Source: PALSA-505 sp036267135 (GTDB taxonomy: Bacteria > Actinomycetota > Actinomycetes > Streptosporangiales > Streptosporangiaceae). From it: a stretch of 64,000 nucleotides of DNA. The notes beneath the pieces are model-generated. The model did no database searches. It had not been told where the DNA came from and saw nothing but the letters and a program-made list of their open reading frames with translations. The position numbers were made by a program, and so were the translations under genes. Positions 51,621-60,305 of the stretch are shown here, in pieces (within the stretch, counting starts at the first letter, position 1; every line of letters begins with the position of its first letter). The stretch covers positions 13,338 to 77,337 of the forward strand of contig DATAWQ010000082.1 in the NCBI GenBank assembly GCA_036267135.1, in the 5' to 3' direction.

Positions 51621-54389
51621 TCAGGCCACCGGGCGGTGCCTGGTGAAGGAGATCACCTGCTGGAAGGTGGAGCGGTTCTGCCACGGCATGTCCGGCTGGC
51701 CGACGATGCCCAGGGTCTGGTACTGGATGTTGTCGAATTCCGGCATGGTCACCCCGGCCGCGGCGGTGGCGCTGTCGGCCGTCCACAGGGCCACGTTGGT
51801 GGAGCCGCCGTTGGCGGTGACCAGGGCCTGGTAGGCGGATTCCAGGGCGGCGTCCAGTTCTGGGCCGCAGTTGCTGAGCCCACCGGCGCCGCAGAGCCTG
51901 GAGGTCACCGCCGAGCCGAACGGGTCGGCCACCTTCTTGCCCACCATCTGGTCCAGCGCCATCTCGGTGTAGCCTTCCCAGCCGCCGTCGTACGCGCTGC
52001 CCTGGTGGCTGTCCGGGGCGTTGGTGAACCCCATCGGGAAGACGTCGTACCCGTTGGAATTCGTGCCGCCCGAGGCGAACAGCGGGTCGAAGATGGCCTT
52101 GATGATGGCCGGCGTGAGCTGGTCCATGATCGCGATGGCGTCGGCCTGCTCGTACTGCGAGTCGCCCGCCGAGGACAGTTGCCGGTGCGCGCCGCTCTTG
52201 GCCCAGACCCGCAGCGCGGCCAGCATCTGCTGCACCCCGGCGGGCTCGCCCCGGCCGTGGACCGCCTGCAGGAAGGCGGGCAGGATCGTGAGGCCGTCCA
52301 GGTCCTGGGTGGCCGCGGTCTCCATCGCCTGCACCAGGTTCGCCTGGGTGATCTTCCCGTGGTGGATGGCGAACTGGTGGCGGATCTGGGTGGTGAGCAT
52401 CTGCACCCGGTAGGACGGGCCGTAGCCGTACTGGTCGTCGGCCGCGGAGAACAGCGGGGCCGGTTTGTTGTTCCAGCTATCGAAGAACCCCTGCGGCGGG
52501 TTGATCTCGTGCACGTGCTTGGCGGCCGGCAGGTAACCGAGCCACTCGGAGTTCCCCGTGCCCCAGGTGGGCAGGTTCGGGTTCACGTCCGACGGGCGCA
52601 CCGGATCCAGGCCGCTGGCGTAGTAGGCGATGTTCTTGTTGTCGATGTAGAACCAGTTGAAGGTGTAGTCGACCTCGCTGGCGCCCTTCATCCACGACTG
52701 CGGGCTGTAGGTCAGCGCGGGCTCGCCGAAGTGCAGGAAGCCGATGATCGAGTCCACGTCGTGGTTGTAGGTGGAGCGCTGGTTGACCACGGCCACCGGC
52801 TTGCCGCCCAGCGCCGTGGTCCAGCCTTGCACGACGCCGTGCACGGTCAGGTGGATCTTGTGCGTGAGACCCGTGCCGTCCTGGAACGTCTCGTTGGTCA
52901 TCGGAATGCACTTGCCGTCGAACATGTAGTCAGTGCCGGTGGCGGACACATGGCCACCGTTCGGGTTGCAAATCAATTCGAGACGCTGATCGGTCAGGTC
53001 GGAGCCCGCGGATGTGGCCGACCACGCGTAGTCGACGCCGCGGCCCAGTTCCACCAGCCCGGTTCCGGGGAAGGACGCCCCCATCGCGTCGTAGCTGGGG
53101 GAGTGCAGGTCCTCCTGCATGAGGATCTCCGGCGCGAAGTAGGCCACCTGCGGGCCGAAGACGGCCACCGGGTGCCCGCTGGCCGAGTGGCTGGCCCCGA
53201 CGACCAGGGCGTTGCTCATCTGGGACGGGAACTCCAGCAGGCCCTCGACGATCGAAAGCCCGTACTTGGTGGACGGGGTGAGCCCCCCGGAGGTGCAGCC
53301 GGGAGTGGTGTCGGTCGGGCCGCCCTGCAGCGGGGCGCCCGGGTTGTCGGGGATGGCGGTCGTGGCCGGGTTGACCTTGCCCGGGATCTCGTAGGGGAAG
53401 GACTTGTCCACCACGGTCGCCGGCGCGGCCGGGTCGTTCTGCTCCTTGAACTGGCTGAACGCGCCCGTGCCCGCCTTCTGCCCGAGCACCTTCTGCAGGT
53501 ACTCCAGCAGCCCGGAGTTGCCGATCTCACCGCCGCCGCCGTCGCCGAAGATGCCGCCGATGAGGCTGGCGATGGCGACCACGTCGGCCGCGGTCCATGG
53601 CTTCGGCTGGCCGAACACGTCGTACTCGACCGGCATCATCGACGCGTTCTTCTCGGCCTGGCTGATGTAGTCGTTGACGCCCTGCACGTAGTTGCGGATC
53701 ATTTCGAGCGCCAGCTTGCCCTGCGTGCCGTACTCCTTGGGCAGGTTGTTGAGCTGAGCGTTCGCCTGGGCGGTGGTGTAGGGCGCGAGCAGCAGTTCGT
53801 CGTGGTCCATCTGCTCGTCGGCGCAGGAGTTGCCGAGGAAACCGGTCAGCGTGCCCTCACCGTAGTGGCGCAGCACGTCCATCATGAACAGCCGGTCCTG
53901 GGCCTGGGCGTACCCGGCGCCGAAGGACAGCGCGGCGTTCGTCGCACCGTAGATGTGCGGGATGTCGTCCTGGTCCCGGTAGATGACGACCGGCACCTTC
54001 GGCGACGGGTGCTCGGTGCGGATGACCTGGCCGGGCTTGATCCCGAACGATTCGTTCAGGTAGTAGTTGCTGAGCGCGGAGTTCGTCAGCGACCGGTAGC
54101 CGAACGCCAGATTCTCGTACGGCGCGAGCTCGCTCTGGCTGTACGGCGGCCTGGTGCCGTGCTTGACGAACTTGAGGAACTGCTGCTGGTTGACCAGCCC
54201 GTTCTCCCCGGCCGGCAGGATGTACATGGCGTTGCCGCCGGAATAGTCGTCCGCACCGAAGGTGGGGAGCAGAGAGAACCCACCGGTGCCTGTGGCCCCC
54301 AGGGCCGGAGCGGTCGCGGCGGTTAATGCCAGCGTGACGACGGTTGTGACGGTCAGCCAGAGACGTCCTCGTTTGCGCATGGCTGGCAT
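51621..54389 (-). CDS. Secreted penicillin acylase-family (Ntn) amidase
   Basis: The protein has about 922 residues. A signal peptide (LWLTVTTVVTLALTAATAPALGA, about 10-32) is followed by the alpha part, with VVIYRDQDDIPHIYGATNAALSFGAGYAQAQDRLFMMDVLRHYGEGTL. The beta part begins at the Ser of QMSNALVVGASHSASGHPVAVFGPQ (usually SN.W), the N-terminal nucleophile released by self-cleavage. LTVHGVVQG and FNWFYIDNKNIAYYASGL are further family blocks. It could hydrolyse acyl-homoserine lactones, beta-lactam side chains or lipopeptide amides. Starts 54389 and 54380 are both possible; neither has a good ribosome site. Confidence 0.9.
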   Translation of the reverse strand: MPAMRKRGRLWLTVTTVVTLALTAATAPALGATGTGGFSLLPTFGADDYSGGNAMYILPAGENGLVNQQQFLKFVKHGTRPPYSQSELAPYENLAFGYRSLTNSALSNYYLNESFGIKPGQVIRTEHPSPKVPVVIYRDQDDIPHIYGATNAALSFGAGYAQAQDRLFMMDVLRHYGEGTLTGFLGNSCADEQMDHDELLLAPYTTAQANAQLNNLPKEYGTQGKLALEMIRNYVQGVNDYISQAEKNASMMPVEYDVFGQPKPWTAADVVAIASLIGGIFGDGGGGEIGNSGLLEYLQKVLGQKAGTGAFSQFKEQNDPAAPATVVDKSFPYEIPGKVNPATTAIPDNPGAPLQGGPTDTTPGCTSGGLTPSTKYGLSIVEGLLEFPSQMSNALVVGASHSASGHPVAVFGPQVAYFAPEILMQEDLHSPSYDAMGASFPGTGLVELGRGVDYAWSATSAGSDLTDQRLELICNPNGGHVSATGTDYMFDGKCIPMTNETFQDGTGLTHKIHLTVHGVVQGWTTALGGKPVAVVNQRSTYNHDVDSIIGFLHFGEPALTYSPQSWMKGASEVDYTFNWFYIDNKNIAYYASGLDPVRPSDVNPNLPTWGTGNSEWLGYLPAAKHVHEINPPQGFFDSWNNKPAPLFSAADDQYGYGPSYRVQMLTTQIRHQFAIHHGKITQANLVQAMETAATQDLDGLTILPAFLQAVHGRGEPAGVQQMLAALRVWAKSGAHRQLSSAGDSQYEQADAIAIMDQLTPAIIKAIFDPLFASGGTNSNGYDVFPMGFTNAPDSHQGSAYDGGWEGYTEMALDQMVGKKVADPFGSAVTSRLCGAGGLSNCGPELDAALESAYQALVTANGGSTNVALWTADSATAAAGVTMPEFDNIQYQTLGIVGQPDMPWQNRSTFQQVISFTRHRPVA

Positions 54390-54537
54390 CTTAACGATCG
54401 GTTTGCGAAAGATCGAGATGCCAGGGTCATCCAGTGTGCCCAGTTGGACGCCTGTGACGGAGTCCCGGTGCCGGCCAGCCGGGCCCTCGACACTGGAACG
54501 GATCGGGCCGAGTATGGGACCTCGGAGGTGCAGTCCT

Positions 54538-57387
54538 ATGCGTGCCCGTGACCGCGTCAGGAAGGTGCTCATCCCGGTGGCGGCGGTTCTGGCCGCCGGT
54601 GCCACGGCGGCCATGACTGCCCCGGCCGTGGGGGCGGCCCCGGCGCCGGCCGTGGCGACCCGGCCGGACCCAGGTCCCACGGTGTCCTCGTCTTTGCAGT
54701 CGGCCTGGCAGTCGGTGCTGGCCGGCCGCGGTATCCGGCACGCCCTGATCGGCGCGTACGCCTACGACGTGACCACCGGCCGGACGCTGGCGTCCATCCA
54801 CGCCGGCTGGCGGCTGACCCCGGGCTCGCTGACCAAGCTGTACGCCTCGGCGGCCAGCCTGGCCGACTGGGGTAACCGCTTCAGCCTGGTCACCCGCGTC
54901 GCGCAGGCCAGGCCCGGCGGGCCGGTCTACCTGGTCGGGGCCGGCGGCATGTTCAGCGCCTCACTGACCAAGCCGGGGGGCAACGCCGAGCTGGAGAGGG
55001 TCGCGAAGGCGGTCGCGGCCCGGCTGCGCCACGGCGCGTCCCAGGTGGTCGGGGTGAGCACCTTGTTCAGCGGCTGGACCTCGGGGCCCGCCTGGGACGT
55101 CAGCGAGGTCGGTCCCGCGGGTGACCCGTCGGTGTCGGCGCTGACCTCCAATCACGACGAGGTCGTGGTCCGCGTCGGCCCGGGCGCCCACGCCGGGAGC
55201 AAGGCGGTGGTGAGCCTGGATCCCGGCGATCCTTCCCTGGTGCCGCCCGGTTTCTTCCGGGTGGAGAACCGGGCGGTGACCGGGCCGCCGGGAGCGCGCC
55301 GCACGGTGTACGTCCGGTGCCTGCCCGGAACCAACACGATCGTGATCTCCGGGGTCAAGCCGCTGGGCAGCCAGCCGGGGCTGAACGGGCTGGCCCTCGG
55401 TAACCCCTCGCTGTACACGGCCGCGCTGTTCCAGCACTACCTGGCCCGCGACGGCGTCCGGCTGCGCCAGCCCGCCGCCACCGGCTCGCTGCCGGGCGGC
55501 ACGCACCAGGTGTACGCCTACCGGTGGCCGGAGTCGCTGGCCCGCTACCTTCTGTCGCAGAACGGCTGGTCGGTCAATCAGATGGCGGAGGACCTGTACC
55601 GGTTGCTCGGCGTGGCCACCGGCGGCACGGGTTCGCCGCGGGACGCCCAGGCGGCGCTCGCCGCCTATCTCGCGCGGGCGCACCTGCCGGCCGACCGGGT
55701 GCAGGTGGACGGCTCGGGCCTGTCCGCGCTCGACGAGATGAGCGCGGCCCAGCTCGGCGGCCTGCTCACCTACGTCGCCCATCAGCGGTACTTCAGCACG
55801 TTCGAGCACTCCTTGATCCAGATCGGGCAGACCGGTCACTGCACGTTCCTGTGCGGAATCATGAAGCACACCGCCGCCGCCGGGCACGTCTGGCTCAAGA
55901 CCGGCAACCTGGCCAACCAGTGGAACTACGCCGGCTACGCGCACGCCAAGAACGGCGACCTGATCGCGTTCGCCCTGCTGTTCGACGGCTTGCAGGCAGA
56001 CAACGCCTTCGACCAGGCGCTCGGCCCGATCGACAAGATGACCGTGGACGCGGCGAGCTGGCCGGACGAGCCTCGCGCCCGGCCCGCGGCCCCGGCCCCG
56101 GCGGCCCGGGGTGGCGACCTGCCGTCCAGCGTGACCGCGCTGCTGCCCGCCAGCGTGGCGAGCGCGGTCCGGTCCGGCTACACGCCCGGCGACGTGGTCT
56201 CCGCCTCCGTCGTGAACGTGGCGAACGGCCAGGTGATCAAGCAGTCCAGCGGCCAGACCGAACTGCAGGGCGGCCTGCTCGCCCGGCTCGCCACGGTCGC
56301 GACCGCGCTCAGGCACGCCGCCCGGCTTCCGCTGCGAGGCCCCGAGATTTTGGCCACCGGGAAGGTGGCCGGTGGCCGGGTGGCTGGCAATTTGGTAATT
56401 GACGGACGATACGACCCAATGTTCGATCGCCAGCAGTTGGCGCAACTGGCCCAGTCGCTGGCCCGCCGCGGCATACGGTCCGTCGCCGGGCGGCTGGAGT
56501 ACGTCGCGGGTGGCAGTCAGCCGTTCGGCAGCCACTCCTACGGGATCACCAACCTGCCGTTCAGCACGCCGTACGAGGACGTGGGGGCGTCGTTCTCGCC
56601 GCCGGCCGGGCCGCTGGCCGTGGACCAGGACCAGGTCACGATCGCGGTGCGCGGCGCCGCGGTGCCCGGGCGCCCGGCCCAGGTCAGCGTCGAGCCGGCC
56701 GGATCGCCGGTCCGGGTGACCGGCACGATCGCCACCGTGGCCGCCGGGTCGCCCTCGGCCGGTCCCGCGGCCGGGTGGCAGCCGGGCCCGCGGGCCTACC
56801 GGGTGTCCGGCTCGGTCAGGGCGGGGGAGAGCGCCTCCCTGCTCGTCGCACCGCCCTACCCGGCGCTGACCGCCGCGGACGGGCTGCTGGCCGCGCTGCA
56901 CTCCGCGGGCATCACCGTCCACGGGCCGCCCGTCGCGCTGGCTGACGATCCCGGCGGCCACCGGCTGGCCCGCCTGCCCGCGCCCAGCCTGGCCGCCGAG
57001 GTGAAGCTGGCCATGACCGATCCGTCCAACGTGCCCCCGTTCGACCTGTACCAGTTGCTCGGGCCGAAAGCGGGCGCCGACGTGTCCGCGTTGATCGGCC
57101 GGGCCGACCAGATCCTCGACCCGTCCGGCAACGCCGCCGACGACTTCCTCACCGCCGACAGCATCAGCGCGATGCTGGCCGCCATCCACCCGGATGCGGC
57201 GCAGGCCCCGCTGGTCAGCCTGCTGAACCAGCCCTGGATTGTGCGGCTGCCCGAGCGCATCACCCTGACCGGCTACACCACCGGCCCCCACGGCCAGGTG
57301 CTCGCCTACACGGTCATCATCAACGGCCAGCTCTACCAGCCGGTCCCGGATCTCCCCGCCCGCTACGAGCCGATGATCAGCCACTAG
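54538..57387 (+). CDS. Tandem-duplicated S13 (PBP4-like) D-Ala-D-Ala carboxypeptidase
   Basis: The protein has 949 residues. A signal peptide (about 1-33) precedes a full S13 domain: SxxK as Ser97-Leu-Thr-Lys100, SxN as Ser345-Val-Asn347, and KTG as Lys454-Thr-Gly456. Residues about 526-949 form a second copy of the same fold. There, GLLARLATVATALRHA replaces GSLTKLYASAASLADW, so Ser and Lys are lost; the KTG region reads ITLTGYTTG. The first copy should trim or endo-cleave peptidoglycan stems; the second may bind. ATG 54538 has GGAGG 9 bases upstream. It is divergent from the acylase. Confidence 0.92.
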   Translation: MRARDRVRKVLIPVAAVLAAGATAAMTAPAVGAAPAPAVATRPDPGPTVSSSLQSAWQSVLAGRGIRHALIGAYAYDVTTGRTLASIHAGWRLTPGSLTKLYASAASLADWGNRFSLVTRVAQARPGGPVYLVGAGGMFSASLTKPGGNAELERVAKAVAARLRHGASQVVGVSTLFSGWTSGPAWDVSEVGPAGDPSVSALTSNHDEVVVRVGPGAHAGSKAVVSLDPGDPSLVPPGFFRVENRAVTGPPGARRTVYVRCLPGTNTIVISGVKPLGSQPGLNGLALGNPSLYTAALFQHYLARDGVRLRQPAATGSLPGGTHQVYAYRWPESLARYLLSQNGWSVNQMAEDLYRLLGVATGGTGSPRDAQAALAAYLARAHLPADRVQVDGSGLSALDEMSAAQLGGLLTYVAHQRYFSTFEHSLIQIGQTGHCTFLCGIMKHTAAAGHVWLKTGNLANQWNYAGYAHAKNGDLIAFALLFDGLQADNAFDQALGPIDKMTVDAASWPDEPRARPAAPAPAARGGDLPSSVTALLPASVASAVRSGYTPGDVVSASVVNVANGQVIKQSSGQTELQGGLLARLATVATALRHAARLPLRGPEILATGKVAGGRVAGNLVIDGRYDPMFDRQQLAQLAQSLARRGIRSVAGRLEYVAGGSQPFGSHSYGITNLPFSTPYEDVGASFSPPAGPLAVDQDQVTIAVRGAAVPGRPAQVSVEPAGSPVRVTGTIATVAAGSPSAGPAAGWQPGPRAYRVSGSVRAGESASLLVAPPYPALTAADGLLAALHSAGITVHGPPVALADDPGGHRLARLPAPSLAAEVKLAMTDPSNVPPFDLYQLLGPKAGADVSALIGRADQILDPSGNAADDFLTADSISAMLAAIHPDAAQAPLVSLLNQPWIVRLPERITLTGYTTGPHGQVLAYTVIINGQLYQPVPDLPARYEPMISH

Positions 57388-57427
57388 CCGGGCAGGGTGG
57401 CCGGGCAGAGGTGGCCGGGCCAGAGAA

Positions 57428-57922
57428 TCAGCGGTGGTCGAGGGTGCGCTCCAGCAGTGTGGCCAGGCGCTGCGCCTCGGCCCGCGAGAGCGAGCCGGTC
57501 ATGGGGGACAGGGACTGTGCGATCTGGGCGGCGCCGCGTCCGGCGAGTTTCGTCCCGTCCGGGCTGAGGAACACGTCCACGCCGCGGCCGTCGAGCGGGT
57601 TGGGTGCCCGCTGCAACAGGCCGCGCTTCTCGGCGCGGTCGACGAGGCTGGAGATCGTCGATTTGTCCAGCCCGAGGTAGTCCGCCAGTTCGCTCATCTT
57701 GACCCGCCGGTCCCGCAGGATCGCGAGCACCCGCAGTTGGGTCAAGGACAAATCGTGCTCCGCGGCGACCCGGTTCAGCACGGCCATCGTGGCGAATGAG
57801 GCCCTGACCAGGGCGTCGATCAGCGCCTCCTGGCCGGCTCCCTGTTGGTCGGCCGTGCCTGGCTGACCACCTGCTTCTTCCTGTCCTACGGCGGGCTGAG
57901 CTGGCGGGCCGGAACTATCCAT
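57428..57922 (-). CDS. MarR-family regulator
   Basis: The protein has 164 residues. The winged helix is LTQLRVLAILRDRRVKMSELADYLGLDKSTISSLVDRAEKRGLLQRAPNPLDGRGVDV, with the wing Asp-Arg conserved. The N-terminal 30 residues are Gly/Gln/Ala-rich. ATG 57922 is preferred over 57958. It is divergent from the oxidoreductase with two 19-base operators between. It is convergent with the carboxypeptidase. Confidence 0.93.
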   Translation of the reverse strand: MDSSGPPAQPAVGQEEAGGQPGTADQQGAGQEALIDALVRASFATMAVLNRVAAEHDLSLTQLRVLAILRDRRVKMSELADYLGLDKSTISSLVDRAEKRGLLQRAPNPLDGRGVDVFLSPDGTKLAGRGAAQIAQSLSPMTGSLSRAEAQRLATLLERTLDHR

Positions 57923-57942
57923 GCCTGAACTATATCTTGCAT

Positions 57943-57983
57943 TAGTTGGAACTAGCAACTAGTTTAGTTGGAGAATCCAACTA
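57943..57983. promoter_or_regulatory. Twin MarR operators
   Basis: Two 19-base dyads, 57943-57961 and 57965-57983, share the pattern TAGTTGGA-N3-TCCAACTA. The second is perfect; the first has two mismatches in its right arm. They are 3 bases apart, in the MarR/oxidoreductase gap. Confidence 0.85.
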
Positions 57984-57998
57984 CTACTGGAGGTCATC

Positions 57999-58955
57999 GT
58001 GAAAGCCGCTGTCGTCTCCGCGTTCGATGTTCCCCCCCGGTACGGGGACTACCCCGACCCGGTCCCGGCTGGTGACAGCGAGGTCGTCGTCGACATGCTC
58101 GCCGCCGGGCTGCACCCACGCGTCCGGTCTCAGGCCAACGGTTCGCACTACACCAGCTCCGGTGAGCTGCCGCTCGTTCCCGGCATCGACGGCGTCGGGC
58201 GCAGTCTCGATGGGCTGCTGCGCTACTTCATCCTGCCGGACACGACACTGGGCACCATGGCCGAGCGGACCGTGGTCGACACCCGCCGCAGCGTCGTGCT
58301 GCCCGCCGGCTGCGACCCGGTGACGGTGGCGGCCGCCATGAATCCCGCCATGTCCTCCTGGGTAGCGCTGCGCCAGCGGATAGATTTCCTGGCCGGGCAG
58401 GACGTTCTCGTCCTGGGCGCCACCGGCAACGCTGGCAGGCTGGCCGTTCAGGTCGCGAAGCTGTTCGGCGCTAACCGGATCGTCGCTGCCGGGCGCGACG
58501 CCGGGCGGCTGGCCGCTCTCCCCGCCGCCGGCGCGACCGAAACCGTGTGGCTCGACGGCGAGCCCACCAATGTCGCCCGCGAACTGGGCCGGGCCGCCGC
58601 TGACGTCGATGTGGTGATCGACTATCTGTGGGGTGAACCCACCACCGCCGCACTGACCGCCATCGTGACCGGGCGCGCGGACCGAGGTCAGCCGCTCACC
58701 TGGATCGAGATCGGCTCCGTTGCCGGCCCGGCCGCTCAGATCCCGTCGGCCGCGCTGCGCGCCGCACGGCTGACCGTCGTGGGCAGCGGCCAGGGATCGA
58801 TCAGTGCCCGGGAGTACCTGGCGGAACTGCCCGCCCTGGCCGAGGCGATCACCACCCGGGCCCTCGACGTCGGCGCCCGCGCCATGCCTCTCGCCGACGT
58901 CGGGGAAGCCTGGGCCGACACCGGCGCGACCGACCGCGTCGTTCTGGTGCCCTAG
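57999..58955 (+). CDS. Zinc-lacking alcohol dehydrogenase/quinone oxidoreductase-like (MDR) enzyme
   Basis: The 318-residue MDR-family protein starts MKAAVVSAFDVPPRYGDYPDPV. The cofactor fold has DVLVLGATGNAGRLAVQVAKLFGA (NADP-type Rossmann). No zinc-ligand Cys/His set is present, so it is a quinone-oxidoreductase-type enzyme. Its role may be detoxifying enones or quinones. GTG 57999 has TGGAGG upstream. The MarR twin operators overlap its promoter region, so it is probably induced by a MarR ligand. Confidence 0.9.
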   Translation: MKAAVVSAFDVPPRYGDYPDPVPAGDSEVVVDMLAAGLHPRVRSQANGSHYTSSGELPLVPGIDGVGRSLDGLLRYFILPDTTLGTMAERTVVDTRRSVVLPAGCDPVTVAAAMNPAMSSWVALRQRIDFLAGQDVLVLGATGNAGRLAVQVAKLFGANRIVAAGRDAGRLAALPAAGATETVWLDGEPTNVARELGRAAADVDVVIDYLWGEPTTAALTAIVTGRADRGQPLTWIEIGSVAGPAAQIPSAALRAARLTVVGSGQGSISAREYLAELPALAEAITTRALDVGARAMPLADVGEAWADTGATDRVVLVP

Positions 58956-58958
58956 AAA

Positions 58959-59240
58959 TCAGAAGCCCGCCCCCTGGGGCACTGTTCTCTGCTCGTGGCT
59001 ATCGCGATCGGCCTGATACCCGGTCCCGCCGGAGAACACGTTCGGGGACGGTGGGCCGGCCCCGATGTCGACCTCCATGAGGCTGGAGAGGGTAACGGTC
59101 AGCGGGGCCGTGGCGGCCTGGCCACCCAGGCTGGCGCTCAGCGTGACGGCGGCCGGGCTGGCCACCTGCAGCGGCCGGATCCTGAAGCTCCGCTGGGCGT
59201 GCCCCGCCGCGATCGTCACCGCCGACGCCACACTCCGGGA
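58959..59240 (-). pseudogene. Fragment of a secreted Ig-like repeat protein
   Basis: The frame stops at 58959. It contains SVASAVTIAAGHAQRSF, then PAAVTLSASLGGQAATAPLTVTL, the strand pattern of bacterial Ig-like repeats (VTVAAG...F.V.T......TISA..GG...A.LTV). No start or signal peptide is present, and the upstream sequence is taken up by the YciI-like gene. It is probably a remnant of a larger surface protein. The rest of the 58956-59282 gap shows nothing further. Confidence 0.4.
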
Positions 59241-59282
59241 ACCGCCGTCACGCGTGCGGCGTGGAGGTCGAGACTGTGTGCC

Positions 59283-59888
59283 ATGGAGTTCTTCTGCTAC
59301 CACCGCGACCGGCCGGGTTCTGTAGCGCTGCGCGATGAGATGGTGCAAGAGCACTGGTCCTACATGGACGGGTACGCGACGGAGATGATCGCCCGTGGCC
59401 CGACCCTGGGTGGCGATGGCGACACGCCCACAGGCAGCGTGCACATCCTCGATCTGCCCGATCCCGCCGCTGCCCGGGCCTTCGCCTTCGACGAGCCGAA
59501 CTATCAGGCCGGCGTGTACCGGGACGTGCTTCTGCGCCGGTGGCACAACGCACTGGGCCGCACCATGTGGGACTTCCCCGGCGGCCGGGACGGTGGCCAC
59601 CGGTATCTGGTCCTCGGCCTCGGCACGGGACAGGCCGCCGACGTCACCGTGCCGCCCGGCCAGGACGAGCTGATCGCCTACGGGCCGCTGCTGTCCGACG
59701 ACGGTGTCACCTGGCTCGGCACAGCGGCGCTGGTCCGGGCACCGGACCCGGATAAGGCCCGCGCCATCCTGACCCCAGACCGGTACGCCGACATCGAAGT
59801 GCACAACTGGGCGTTCGGCGGGCGCCCTCATAGCCCGATGGCTGACACAGGGAAGCGGGCGGGACCCATGGGGCGGCGCAGGCCTTGA
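59283..59888 (+). CDS. YciI-like family protein
   Basis: The protein has 201 residues. The N-terminal half (1-100) resembles YciI: MEFFCYHRDRPGS, then EEHW-like QEHWSYMDGYATEMIARGPTL and SVHILDLPDPAAARAFAFDEPNYQAGVY. A second, similar half is present (HRYLVLGLGTGQ, ELIAYGPLLSDDGVTWLGTAALVRAPDPDKARAIL), so it is a duplicated ferredoxin-like fold. The function is unknown; the fold is used in decarboxylation- or dehydration-type enzymes. ATG 59283 lacks a close ribosome site. Confidence 0.8.
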   Translation: MEFFCYHRDRPGSVALRDEMVQEHWSYMDGYATEMIARGPTLGGDGDTPTGSVHILDLPDPAAARAFAFDEPNYQAGVYRDVLLRRWHNALGRTMWDFPGGRDGGHRYLVLGLGTGQAADVTVPPGQDELIAYGPLLSDDGVTWLGTAALVRAPDPDKARAILTPDRYADIEVHNWAFGGRPHSPMADTGKRAGPMGRRRP

Positions 59889-60002
59889 AGGTCAGCTTCG
59901 CCGTCGCGGGCTGGTTCATGCTGCCGTCGGCGAACCGGGGAAACCCCTCGATCAGGGCGGCGGCCCTGGCACTGGTGCCGCGGCCGGCCCTACCGTCGCG
60001 AC

Positions 60003-60305
60003 ATGCAGGGTTTCCTGGTCGAGCGCTATTGGCCGGGCGTGACGGCGGACGACGTGCGCGAGATCTGCGCCCGGCTCGATCACGGCACCGTGGCAGGTGT
60101 GACGTTCCTCGGCGGCATCCTGGTGGGCCAGGACGAGGTGGCGCTGTTCGCGTTTCGCGCGCCCAGCCTCCAGCATGTCACCCAGGCGTGCGAACGAGCC
60201 CAGTTGCGCTGCGACCGAACCCTCACCGCCGTCCACTTCCCGGCCTCGGCTGACCGCCCAGCCTCAGCCGCTGGCACGCATCCTGCCGACGAGCTCGGTC
60301 CGTGA
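60003..60305 (+). CDS. DUF4242-like small protein
   Basis: The protein has 100 residues. The fold signals are FLVERYWPGVTADDVREI, VTFLGGILVGQDEVALFAF, then QHVTQACERAQLRCDRTLTAVHF. These match actinobacterial DUF4242 proteins, some of which bind nickel. There is no obvious ribosome site. Its last 42 bases overlap the convergent LAL gene. Confidence 0.72.
   Translation: MQGFLVERYWPGVTADDVREICARLDHGTVAGVTFLGGILVGQDEVALFAFRAPSLQHVTQACERAQLRCDRTLTAVHFPASADRPASAAGTHPADELGP

Noticed and set aside
51636..54326. Long plus-strand frame (896 codons) opposite the acylase
   Set aside because: Composition typical of antisense GC-rich frames; the opposite strand carries all family motifs.
54961..57384. 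Long minus-strand frame opposite the carboxypeptidase
   Set aside because: No motif; the S13 motifs are on the plus strand.
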